Part shown: piece by piece, positions 1-10,272 of the stretch | Numbering within the stretch: the stretch's first letter is position 1 | Layout of the letters: every line of letters starts with the position of its first letter | Assembly: GCA_900095095.1 (NCBI GenBank) | Contig: FMBT01000187.1 | Location: forward strand, 1 to 40,732 | Origin: Fragilariopsis cylindrus CCMP1102 | Lineage: Eukaryota > Bacillariophyta > Bacillariophyceae > Bacillariales > Bacillariaceae | Reading direction: 5' to 3' | DNA length: 40,732 nucleotides | Position numbers and translations under genes: made by a program | The notes under the pieces: generated by a model | The model's input: the letters and a program-made list of their open reading frames with translations, nothing else | Told to the model about the DNA's origin: nothing | The model's database searches: none

Positions 1-715
1 TTTCTACGAAGGTGACAATAGTTGTCATACTTGACTTAATATTACAATATAATTTCTTCTTAAGGATAAACTTCTCTCGCAAATGACATGTGTGCGTGCG
101 TGTGCATGCGTGCGATTGCCACCCAATTATTTACGTATATAGATTGGGTGTGGTATTAGGATTATAATCATACATCAATGACATTCTAGAAGAGTGTCAC
201 AGATAGATATGGCACAAGTAAAAGTTAAATAGTCCAAAAGATGCCATTTTAAACACAAAATATCGTTGATGGCACAATTCTAGAAGATTCTAGCATTTAA
301 TATTTGTATCTTTATTTGTTGTTGACAAAGAAATCACAGCACCACATCTATCACATCCTTCACCGCAGTCCAAATGATTCTCACATCAATTCTTCCCAAT
401 CAAATGAGTCCAATTGATTACAGGAAAGGGGGACATCAAAGGGGGAGAATATACAATTTGGTATTGGTGATTATCTGGTGTTGGGACGTCCCAAAAACGG
501 AATCGTGGATAATTGTTAAATCGCCGAAAAACCTTGATCGTCGCCGCCTGAGTGTGAATGCATCAGAATTTTTTTCTTTTTGTTCCGAGATCTCCGAGAT
601 CGGCTATCGGCAATTTCGAGATCTTTTTGTGAATTGTAACGTAACATATCATTACAAAGAGTGGTAGTAACAACACGGGAGACACACCCATCTTACAATC
701 ATACATGCAACGACC
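1..715. other. Intergenic, left edge
   Basis: AT-rich noncoding sequence upstream of the phytochelatin synthase-like gene. A GTGCGTGCGTGTGCATGCGTGCG-like (alternating purine-pyrimidine) tract lies near 89-114. The short open frames at 374-667 and 661-951 show no recognisable domain, and the second overlaps the real gene out of frame, so they are not called as genes. Confidence 0.6.
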
Positions 716-1939
716 ATGAATCCTCAGAAAAAAATGAACGAATCGACTTCTTTGTTACTGAACGGTGGATACGAGCAGAAACAACGAACCGATTCTGTTT
801 CGTCGTCATTTTCATTGTCGTTTTTGAGGAAGACGACGATTGCTACTATTTTTGCTGTCGTATCAGTTTTTGTTATATTGACAAAGACAAATCAATTACG
901 TGTACAAGAAGACCCGATTGCGGTAGCTTCAATGTTAGGGTGGAAAGATGATGTTCATTATGACTGGGAGGAGTTCCAACATAAATATGTAATAATCGAA
1001 GATGACAACACATACAGTGACGAAGGAATATTATACCTTAATGAATCCCGTGCTTTTCGATTGCTAGGTGATAATGATGATTTTTATTATTATCAACAGG
1101 GCTGGGAGGCTCAAATGAATCAGGTAAGTTTCGAAATTGATTATTAACGAGTTTTCAAATATCTGAAATTGTTTCATATCGCACTTGCTAACTCACTTAT
1201 TCACTTATTCACTCTTATATTTCTTTTTCCCCATACTGCTACAATTTTATAGGCATATTGTTCTGTTGCAACTATGGCTGCTGTTTTGAATAGTTTACGT
1301 GGTGATGATACATCATTCAAATTACCCATGGATCCAATATACGACCCATTTTATTGGGCGACACAACATACAATCGTCGATGCAAAACATAATGATTGTG
1401 TCTTCAACGCACTCGGTGGAAAGTATAGTGCCGAATCTGTGAAACATATCGGATTAGGAATTGGTATGGTCCCAGATATTATGAATTGTTATCTAAACTC
1501 GAATGGATATGTTGCAATCCCGTACCCAGCAAATTCAACGACGGAAGTTGAAGCAAATGATCTCAAACATATTATTGTTGATGCATTATCAGATGGAAGA
1601 TCAAGAGTAGTATTAAATTATGATCGCGGTGGGATCGGACAGGGTGGTCTTGGACATGGGCATTGGAGTCCACTTGGTGGTTACAATAAAGAAACTGATT
1701 CATTCCTGATTATGGATGTTGCAAAATATAAACATCCACCGGCATGGGTGAAATGGATGAATTTATTTGATGGTGTTTCGACAAAAGATACATGTACAAA
1801 ACTCCTTTCCTTAGACACGCCAATCGATTGGAACAACATGGACTTTACCACAATTTTATCTATTATTAGTCCATTATGTATTCCTGGATATAGAGGATTT
1901 GTTGTAGTCAAACCAAAAAATATGTACGACGACGAATAA
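716..1939 (+). CDS. Phytochelatin synthase-like protein, membrane-anchored
   Basis: Two exons, 716-1123 and 1253-1939, joined across a 129-nt GTAAGT...TATAG intron in phase 0, give 364 residues. The second exon opens with AYCSVATMAAVLN, the nucleophile motif of phytochelatin synthases (peptidase family C83). The catalytic triad is visible: Cys139 in AYCSV, His273 in GHGHWSPLGGYN and Asp291 in LIMDVAKYKHPP, with the same 18-residue His-Asp spacing as the plant enzyme. The family transfers gamma-Glu-Cys between glutathione molecules to make metal-chelating peptides, or hydrolyses glutathione conjugates. A hydrophobic segment at about residues 40-57 predicts a type II membrane anchor. The plant-type Cys-rich C-terminal half is absent, as in prokaryotic-type short forms. 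The Arg after the catalytic Asp in plant enzymes (DVAR) is Lys here. The start is the first ATG; Met7 is an alternative. Family assignment is confident; synthase versus peptidase activity is not decided. Confidence 0.88.
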
Positions 1940-2113
1940 GAATAAAATAATGACTCAAATAATCATAATTTATACCAAAAATAGAATATGTGATCAAGGA
2001 AAACGATAATAACTACCAATTAGTACTATTCAATATAAACATCTATAAGTTTAATATAGTATTCTTTGACAAAAATAAATACACCATCTACTGCTTGTTT
2101 TTGTTTCTATCTA

Positions 2114-4244
2114 TTATGCTCCGTATAGAAGTACCTGACCAAGATTTGTTTCAGTTGCTGTAGGGTCACCAACACCAATTGTACTACCTCTTTCGTCCAT
2201 CATTACGGCTGCACCATAACTACTCGTCGAATCGTACGCCGAGAAAGGTGTAACTAACAACCAAGTATCGGTGTCGGTCGAGTAATCGTAGAGGAAAGCC
2301 TTATTCAGAGAAGCGTCTCCAATTAATATCCTCGAACCGTCTCTTGCCAATGCAACCGAAGACCCTCCGGGAAGAAAATTGTCGTCGTCATTGCTATTCC
2401 CAAGGGGAGTCCATACATTATTCTTACTATTCCAATTATAAACTTGACTTCTGCCGGGTGTGCTACAAGCTACTGCAAATCGAAGACCGTCATCGGAGAG
2501 AGCTATCGAAACAGGACCGAATGGGACAGATAAATGAGTCCCCATAAGGGACCAATTTCTTGTTCCTTCATCATCATTCAATTCGAAATTCTGAACGACA
2601 ACCTGAAAAGGTGATGCGACAGCCCATTCTTCGACGCTTAATACTTTCCCATCTCCCGATAAAGCAAGTGACATCGAAAGAATGGTACCCTCTCTTGCAG
2701 TAATTGTACGAGTACGAGCATAAAACTGAAGCGGGTCATCACCCAAAGGAATCCACGTCAGTGATTTTACGTCATATGTGTAAATATCCACAGAAATTAC
2801 ATCGCCAGCATCGTTCACGTATCCAGCGGCTAAGGTGGACGAATCAGATGAAAGTGCCATCGCAGTGTATGAAACAGTAGGAGAATTCCATTGTAATGGT
2901 TGGCCGAATTCAATCCACGCCCCATCTGTCAACTTATACACTTCAACTTGTGTCGTCGAGGATATTGCAACCACCGGAGATTATCATCTGGCGTCGTTGC
3001 GGTATCGATATCGGCACCGAACGATAAAGACATGTTAGAAACGGGCAGAGTGAGAATGGGAAACCAATCCCCGGGTGATCCTTTCCTTTGCTGGAAAGCT
3101 TGGACTGGACTCGTCAATGAGTTACTCAACACTGTCATAAAAGTTCCGTCTGCGCTCATGGAGATGACCGAACCAAATCGATCTCCATCTCCTTGGCCAA
3201 GAAATATGGCGGTCCTGTCAAAATCAACCACCAAACCCTCTGATGGTCCTGATGTCGCCGCCGCCATCGCCATCGACGGTTCGAGTGTCGTAGTTGTAAT
3301 TGTGTCCTTGGTGGGAGAAAACGTAGGTGATGAAGAGAGCGCAGTGGGCGCGATCGGAGGAAGTGTAGGCGAGATGGATGGTGATTGAATCGGTAGCGGT
3401 GGTTGGATCGGTAAGCCGTTATTGTTATTGTTATTGTTGTTGTTGTTCGAATCATTGCCGTTGCTATTCTTTACGTATAAAGATACACTCGTTGCAATGA
3501 TAATGATCAATATCAACACAATTAATATACACCAACAGAGGTACTTTCTATAGGGAGTCTTCTTCGATGGTGGAGTTGTTGGCGGGGTCGATTTTACGAC
3601 CGTATACGGTAGCATTGATATTCTTCCAGCAGTCGGAAGAAGAGCAGCTCGATCTTCCTTTGACAGCATTCCTCCCCCCACCGAGATATCGTCACTGGCA
3701 ACACTTTCGCCATCAGCATTTTTCTTTCTTTTACCGGTCGAGTATGGTAGTAGCATTATTCCTCGAGTAGTCAATGGTGCCATTGGCATCGATGCTAACT
3801 GCTGTCCTTCCTCGGGATCGATATCATCATCATCATCATCATCATCATCGTCGTCGTCGTCGTCATGGAGGATAGTACAAGATCGAGATTGAGATGGCGA
3901 TACTGCACCTGCCACCGCCGCTCCTACGATAGCGGCGGCAACGCTGTCTTTCACTTCCTCCTTCTCCTCCTTTTTCGTGCTGTTGACTGCGGTTGCCTCG
4001 ATATCAATATCAGAGTCATCATCATATTTTCTTCTTCCTTGTTGTGATGCGGATAAAGCTCGTCCGGTTTCGAGCCTAATATCAAGAGAGGCAGCGGTAG
4101 AAAATAAATCATCTAATGGAATGTCATCGTCCGAATCACTCATAGTGTGCATCAAGACTGCTTCTTCGTCGTCTTCGTCATCGTCGATAATGTTGTTGGA
4201 AGCAGATTCGGCAGCAGCTCCAAAGCTATCACGAGTTTTGACAG

Positions 4245-4281
<37 letters not shown>

Positions 4282-4692
4282 GTCGCCGCTATCCTCATTG
4301 TTATTGTTATTGCTATTGCTATTGCTATTGTCACTGAAGCTGCGAACGACATCGTCGGCTTCTTGTATTGCATCGTCATTGTCTTCCACCTCATTACTGT
4401 AACTACTATTACTATCATCTACGTCGTTGCCAGTAGGGATATTGTCATCGTCTTCTATTGTTAATGGTGGAGAAAGGTCGTCGTCGGTTGTTTGTTGTGT
4501 CTTTATTTGTTTAGATGGAGGCAATGGTAACGACGAGGTCGACCGCTGCGAGGGTGATCTCGAAGATACACTATCTTTTATGGCTGCGGCCGCATCTTCC
4601 TGGGCTTTGCCAGTCATCTGATGAAGTGATGTCTCAAACATGGAAACTCTATTTGAAACTGAATCGGATGATATCATTTCTGGGGTAGACAT
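2114..4692 (-). CDS. Single-pass membrane protein with propeller-like repeats
   Basis: About 859 residues once a single missing base near 2975 is allowed for. The upstream frame (4692 to 2929) breaks just as the second frame (starting at 2974) continues the same repeat pattern: a CGG-TGG that would read R-V-V-A-I-S if it were CGGGTGG. Residues 1-380 are a very acidic, disordered region with poly-Asp tracts coded by CAT/CGT microsatellites near 3826-3867 and 4240-4286. A transmembrane helix lies at about 384-406. A poly-Asn and Pro/Ser/Thr-rich stalk follows, then a C-terminal region of repeated ALSDDG / LSGDGK / LARDGS strands resembling WD40- or FG-GAP-like propeller blades. The N-terminal half also carries two similar short motifs, GIMLLPYSTGK and RISMLPYTVVK. 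The expected topology is acidic tail inside, propeller outside. Its function is unknown; such architectures are common in diatoms. It converges on the upstream phytochelatin synthase-like gene. Confidence 0.75.
3826..3867. repeat. (CAT/CGT)n coding microsatellite
   Basis: Pure ATC/GTC triplet run coding a poly-Asp stretch on the minus strand inside the propeller gene. A second one lies at about 4240-4286. These are likely length-polymorphic. Confidence 0.85.
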
Positions 4693-5182
4693 TTCAAAAT
4701 CTTAATCTACTTCTCACTTCTAAACTTGCTCAACCTTTAATGTGGCCCTACAGAATAAGATGGCTCTATTGTCCGTATTAACTTTATATAGTGTCTATTG
4801 TTTCCTTCTCTATTCTATTCTAGACTTGCTCGCAATTGGATGTGGTGTTTCAGGAACAGACGGCGTATATACGTTAGCTAGTTCTGACTACAAATAACAT
4901 TTGATGCTGTAACATACATACTGTAGGAGGTACAGCAGTAGGATGTCAATAAGTCGACAAGTCGACAAAAAGGAGAAGTGATCACTCGGATCTTTGTCTT
5001 GTTTTGGCCATCGATTTCACGGAAGAAGTGTGACTGCCCGTACACGAGGACTGTTCGACTAAAATACGAATTGAATCGAACTAGTCGTAGTCTGCATTAC
5101 TGAATGAATCGAATGAATCGAATGAATCGAATCGAATCAATCAATCGATAATTACGCCCGTTGTGAGTGAGGAGTATGAGTT
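4693..5182. promoter_or_regulatory. Divergent promoter region
   Basis: 490 nt between the divergently transcribed propeller gene and the TatD gene. It holds a TACTGTA motif at 4919-4925, a tandem AAGTCGAC duplication near 4951-4968 and a GAATGAATC-type tandem repeat at about 5101-5140. There is no supported gene. Confidence 0.45.
5101..5148. repeat. GAATGAATC tandem repeat
   Basis: Imperfect tandem copies of GAATGAATC decay into GAATC/AATCA units just upstream of the TatD gene start. Confidence 0.7.
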
Positions 5183-5572
5183 ATGATTATTGGTTATTAT
5201 GAAATGACGACGATGACGAACGTTGACGACAAAAAAAGCCTTGGTAGCCCTAAGAAGCAAGAGCAACAGGGATGCCCTTGTTGTTCCTTTGATTTATTCC
5301 TACCCGATTCCGAAAAAAATGATCCTACCATAGAACAACAACGACGACTAGCAGAAAAAGAAGAGAACAAAAACGACGACGACGATGATGATGATGACGA
5401 CGATAACAACGATAATAATCTTCCCGGTATAATCGAAGCAGCTACTCAGCTGATGTCATATTCCACTGATACTGATATCGGTATCGTTATTGTAGACACT
5501 CACGGACATGCTCAGCTCGATCGAGACCGTGATGAAACATATCATCTATCATCGGTACTGAAACAAAATCAT

Positions 5573-5604
<32 letters not shown>

Positions 5605-6703
5605 GCCCAGGAATAAAATTCTAGTCAAGTCATTAGCATGTTCCGTCGAACCAGACGATTTTGACATAACATTAAAATACGCCGCTACGTCTGATTTTAT
5701 CCTACCGGCACTGGGAGTACATCCATGGTATATTCCTAATCTTACATCCTATGACAATAATGATACTGATACTGACAATGATATTGATACTGATGGCTCA
5801 TTCGATGTTGATATTGATATTGATATTGATTGGTTACTGCCACTAGAAGAATTATTAATGAAACATCCAAAATGTTTAGTAGGTGAAATTGGATTATGTA
5901 AAATTGCAAAATGGGTACGGAAACATCCGAAGGGGAAATCATTTGCTATGTCAATTCAAAAACGGATATTTAAAAAACAATTACTACTGGCTGCAAAATT
6001 ACGCCGTCCAGTTTCAGTCCATTGTGTGAATTGTCATGGGATATTTGTGGAGACAATAAAGGAAATTATTAACAACAACAACAAAGACGACGGAAACAAC
6101 AATAAGAGTCAAGACAACAATAGTCGACTTCGTCGTTTACTGCCACCTGTTATTGGTATGCATAGCTTTACAGGAACCGCACATCACGTGAAAGAATTAT
6201 TAGAGTTAGAACGTCAGATTGTTTCTCCTTTTTCTTCCTCAAAAGTATCAAGAAAAAGGAGCAAAACAAGAATAAAGAAAAGTTTAGAACAACAGCAACA
6301 ACAGGGCGCCCCCAATGGTACTAATAGTGATGAAGAAAAAGAAGACCCATCCTCATCGCAGTCGTCACACAATAAACCTATATTTTATTTTGGATTTTCA
6401 CATTCAGTAAATTATGCTATGTGCACATCAGAAAAATCAAGAAAAAAAGGAAAAAAAGCAGTACAAGCTGTTCCATTTAATCGATTATTAGTTGAATCAG
6501 ATGTACATTCTCCTGAGGATGTTGCCGGTGGTACAATCGGTGCAATTTCATACATAACATGGGCATTATTAGCATCATCTGGGGATAATAATCGCAATAG
6601 CAGTAATAATAATGATAATAATGATGGTAGCAAATTTACGGTGAAAGATATTGCTTCCATTACATCGAAGAATGGGTTAACATTCTTAAATTCGTTGGAT
6701 TGA
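5183..6703 (+). CDS. TatD-family metal-dependent hydrolase
   Basis: Uninterrupted 506-residue frame. TatD amidohydrolase landmarks appear in order: the metal-binding DTHGH at 105-109, LGVHPW at 178-182, the bridging Glu in GEIGL at 235, VHC at 279-281 (His280), MHSFTGT with His327 and LLVESD with Asp440. All usual ligands are present. The normally conserved Asp after GEIGL is Cys (GEIGLCK), as can occur in divergent Scn1-like eukaryotic members. The family comprises 3'-5' exonucleases and DNases acting in nucleic-acid quality control. The fold is interrupted by low-complexity insertions (poly-Asp 65-74, poly-Gln 131-141, Asn-rich near 297-313 and a Lys/Gln/Ser-rich loop 350-397), so the protein is nearly twice the usual ~260 residues. 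An 8-codon upstream reading frame (5176-5202) overlaps the first ATG, so translation may start at Met8 (5204). Confidence 0.85.
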
Positions 6704-6813
6704 AATTTGAATTATTACGTAATTTGAATAGTAATATAATACTAATAATATAATGATAATACTGAAGAAGTAGTTGTGATAATGGTTCTGTTACTGTATA
6801 TACTTACAAATTT

Positions 6814-8044
6814 TTAGTAACGCTTTTTTTTCTTTGCGCTATTGGTATTGGTATTGGTATTGGCAGCAGCCCCAGCCCTATTGACATTGTATGCACCAGC
6901 AACCCTTTTTTGTGCTGCTACTTGCCGTAATCGTTTCCGTGCTTTTGGATTTGGTCGTTTTTTAGTTGTATCAAATTCACCTTTAAAATCTCTTGGTATA
7001 TCCTTAGAAATTTTTGCATATCGTAATTTAGATTTGTTATGTTTAGAACGTATCTGACCACTCATACCAAATGTTTCCTCTAACCACATATCTGATGATG
7101 CTGATGAAGTTGATTTTGATGATGGTGTATGACAGTACCAAAAAGAAGGAAATGGTGCTGTCGTTTCTTTGCCTTTTGCTAATGCTTTACTTCCTCGTCG
7201 TTGATTCACCCAGTCAGGTGGAACATATGCATACCGGATTTCAGGTATTAAGAAATAAAGGAATGCATTATTACTATTATTGTTATTACTATTACAACAA
7301 CGACCGATCGTTCGTTCATATAATCTTTGGTATAAACGAAATGTGGTAATAACAAAAAACATGGTTTGTTTTTGTTTTTTTGTTTTTGTTGTTTTCTGTT
7401 GAAGTGGATGCAGATGCAGATGCAGATGATGAGGACATTGATACAACATATTCCAATATTTTTTCAATATGATCTGCTGAATATGGTGGATTCGTTATAA
7501 GGACATCATATTCAGGTATTGAATTGTTGATATGTCTTTATAAAAATCACGATTATTATTAATAACATTTGTATATCCCATTGATGATAATTTATCTTTC
7601 ACTCCACCATCACAATAATATGGATCATATATGATTAATTCTGATCGTTGTTTTTTCTTTTTACCCCCATTACCAAATAATAAACGATCTAAAACAACTT
7701 CCAAATCTTGATATGCATTAAGAGGGGTTTCACAATGATCAGAATCATCAACAATAAAAGGATGATCTACAACATCCATACTAGTACCGGCATTCATAGC
7801 AGGTCGTTGAGATAAAGATGATGATGATGTCGTCACTTCTTTCTTGTTGATCTTATTTCCATCACCATCATTTTTTGTTATTGTTATTGTTATTGTTATT
7901 GTTGTTGTTGTTATTGTTATTGTTATTGTTATTGTTATTGTCGTCGTCTTTCGTAATATTCTTAACCTTATTACTCTTCTCCTTTTCTTCCGACTTCCAC
8001 TTCTTCTTCTTGTCCTTTTTTTTCTTCGCTTTTCCAGGATCCAT
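6814..8044 (-). CDS. NPPY-motif methyltransferase-like protein
   Basis: Reads from ATG at 8044 (MDPGKAKKKKDKKKKW) to the stop at 6814, about 409 residues, if three single-base shifts are allowed: one extra A near 7872 after the poly-Asn tract, one missing base near 7536 and one extra A in the A-run near 7370. With these the length is a whole number of codons. The core has IIYDPYYCDGGV, a Gly-rich-like element, followed by DVLITNPPYS, the (N/D)PPY motif of AdoMet-dependent N-methyltransferases acting on amino groups of bases or proteins. The flanks are lysine-rich and disordered at the N-terminus and basic at the C-terminus (NPKARKRLRQ), compatible with RNA or ribosome association. The substrate is not deducible. 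It lies in tandem with, and 421 nt downstream of, a second methyltransferase gene on the same strand. The three shifts could mean sequence errors or a decaying gene. Confidence 0.65.
7872..7944. repeat. (AAC/AAT)n coding microsatellite
   Basis: TTATTG/GTTGTT run that codes poly-Asn on the minus strand in the N-terminus of the methyltransferase-like gene. The reading frame is lost at the A-run at its downstream end. Confidence 0.8.
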
Positions 8045-8465
8045 AATTCTGTTGTTTCACCCCTGTGGCTTTAGTCTTTAGTCAGCAGGACCAGGAGCAG
8101 TAGCAGGGTGGCGAATTGTCTTGTGAAGTGTATTATCTTCAATCTATTAACAATACTATTTGAATATATGTGTTGGAAGATTTGTTTTTTAAAAATAAAA
8201 TGTTCCGAAAAACGGTCTGGCTACCCTTGCTGAAAGGGACTAACCATTCACTATATGAAATCACAATGTCACAAGTCTGCAATAAAAAAAAAACAACAAA
8301 ATCTATACAAAATTAAAAATCTTTCACATATCATTTTCATGATTCAATCTTAGAAATTAAAATCGGGCGAAGATGGATGATTTAATGCTAATAATAATTA
8401 TGGCATTTCTTCTTTCATATAAAAAAAGTCTATTAAAACGCCCAACAAAGTTAGTGTATACATCA
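8045..8465. other. Intergenic between tandem methyltransferase genes
   Basis: 421 nt of AT-rich sequence between two minus-strand genes. It must hold the 3' end of the upstream gene and the promoter of the downstream one. A poly-A run lies near 8284-8293. No gene is seen. Confidence 0.6.
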
Positions 8466-10015
8466 TTATTTAATTTTTACAAAGATCATTATTGATGCAC
8501 CAACAGCATGAAGTTCCTCATAATCATATTCTGTAGATGATATGATATCTTGACTAGAACTTTTATCATTACTGCTATTATTACTACTATTATTTCCATT
8601 GATTCTACCGCTGTTGCTGTCGCTGTATATATTCATCAAAGTATTCGGTCGAATAGCATGATCATTTTCATTGATTAGTAGATTAAAATCGGCATTGCTG
8701 TTACCGATCGGTGTAAAGTTATACTTCCTTGCTGCTTTTAATATACATTTTTCTAATTCCTGTCTAATTTGATTCGGTTCACATTCAATAGCTGCTCTTG
8801 GTACGTGTGATAAAACAAAATATCCGCCTTCATCATTATCTCTTTTTTTGTATCTACCTTCTATTGATCCCTGGTCGTCATCGTCGTCATCGTCATAATT
8901 ATCTTCTCTACTACTACATTTACCATCATGATGATCATTGTTATTATTATCTTTTAACAAATAATATGCTGTGTCAAAAAGAATATTTATTGCGGAAAGG
9001 TCATAAATGACATCGGTGGCAATAATAGTGTCTTGTGATCCACGCAATAGTTCCCCTTCTTTTTGATGTTGCATCCTCGATCCTCCCCAATCCAATCGAC
9101 AAACAGTATAATAATCGTTATCATTATTGTTATAATCATTGCTATCATCAGTGTTGTTATTGATGCTTTTATCACTATTAGTAGTAGTAGTAGTGGTACT
9201 GTTCTTTTTTCCAAGATTTATTTCGCAATTGATTTTACATAATGATAATACGTTCATATCATTATCTGTAAATGTCATTTTAGTAGGTCGAATATCTTGA
9301 TTTTTATTACTACTGTTATTATTATTAATATTATTATTATTCATTCCAACTAATCCGATCGATATTAGTGAGGCACCTGTGCCAGTACCTAACTCTAATA
9401 TTGTCTTCGGTCAAACAATTTCTTTCGTAAATTAATAATTGTTTTTGTGTTTCCTCCGTCATCATCGTCGGCGACGACGATGATGATGACGACGACGGAT
9501 TCTGTGACAGTGAACTACTACTAGTACAGTATTGTTGTAATGGCCGAACCATACATTCAATGAATAATAATGAACCCATCCAAATACGATTACCTGTTTC
9601 ATCACATTTACCTGTCGATAAATTGATCATATCTATTGGTGTAAGTGAATCCATGCAACGTAGTTTCATGGTAATAAGCGGTTGTTGTTGTTGCTGTTGT
9701 TGCTGTTGTGAATAATGCGTATCAGTATCAGTAGATGTAGATGATAAGGGAAATGAAATCGTATCATAATACGAAAAACGTGGTGGCTGCTGCTGCTGCT
9801 TCTGCGTAAGAACATCACATCGTCATCAGTAGTTTGGTTCTTTTTTTCTTCTCCTCCTTAATTGTTGGCGATGATGGCCATAGATGATGAGACCAATCTT
9901 CTTCTATTATCGTATCATTTTCTTCTTCATTATCATCTTTCTTTTCGTTTGCACTCTGTTGCTCACATTCGCTGTTGATGATGTTCATATCTACTACTCT
10001 TGACGCACATAACAT
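8466..10015 (-). CDS. Family-16 (METTL21/22/FAM86-like) methyltransferase
   Basis: Reads from ATG at 10015 to the stop at 8466 as about 515 residues if one extra base near 9820 and one near 9403 are removed. The frame just after 9403 gives TILELGTGTGASLIS, the SAM-binding motif I of Rossmann methyltransferases. It is preceded by TGNRIWMGSLLFIECM, which matches the (G)xxxW pre-motif of lysine methyltransferase family 16, and followed by TFTDND (acidic motif II region), IIATDVIYDL (motif IV/post-I) and YFVLSHVPRA near the end of the domain. Members of this family methylate lysines of translation factors, chaperones or nuclear proteins. Low-complexity insertions (poly-Asn, poly-Asp, poly-Gln) enlarge it. 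The N-terminal ~65 residues are acidic and not recognised. Family assignment is good; the target is unknown. It is divergent from ClpP over a 257-nt spacer. Confidence 0.72.
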
Positions 10016-10272
10016 ACATACATCTATTTCTTTCTTTCTTTATTATTTACAGTATATCATTGTGTACGTTCTGGAGAGATAAGTTGAAATTGGAGATTGT
10101 ATCGAAGCCGATAAAGAAGCTAAGCAGTACCCGTACTAAAAGATCTACTACAGTACTTCGAGTAGTAGACTTTCTTCACAGCGATTGACGCGCACACCAT
10201 CAAAAACATTTACAGCACATCCTACTCATTCACATAAAAATAATATTATTTACATCATCATCAACAATCATC
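10016..10272. promoter_or_regulatory. Divergent promoter (methyltransferase / ClpP)
   Basis: A 257-nt spacer between divergent genes, with two TACAGTA motifs at 10048-10054 and 10149-10155 and a CATCATCATCAACAATC run directly before the ClpP ATG. No experimental promoter signal can be claimed. Confidence 0.4.

Noticed and set aside
374..951. Two plus-strand open frames before the phytochelatin synthase-like gene
   Set aside because: No domain, no signal peptide, and the second overlaps the real first exon in another frame.
7844..8081. Plus-strand frames rich in Ile/Val or Leu
   Set aside because: They are the complement of the Asn- and Lys-coding start of the minus-strand methyltransferase-like gene.
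9780..9830. A mini-intron ending TTCTTACGCAG at the first break of the family-16 methyltransferase gene
   Set aside because: The acceptor looks good, but no donor lies at a workable distance; the only nearby GT would give a ~20-nt intron.
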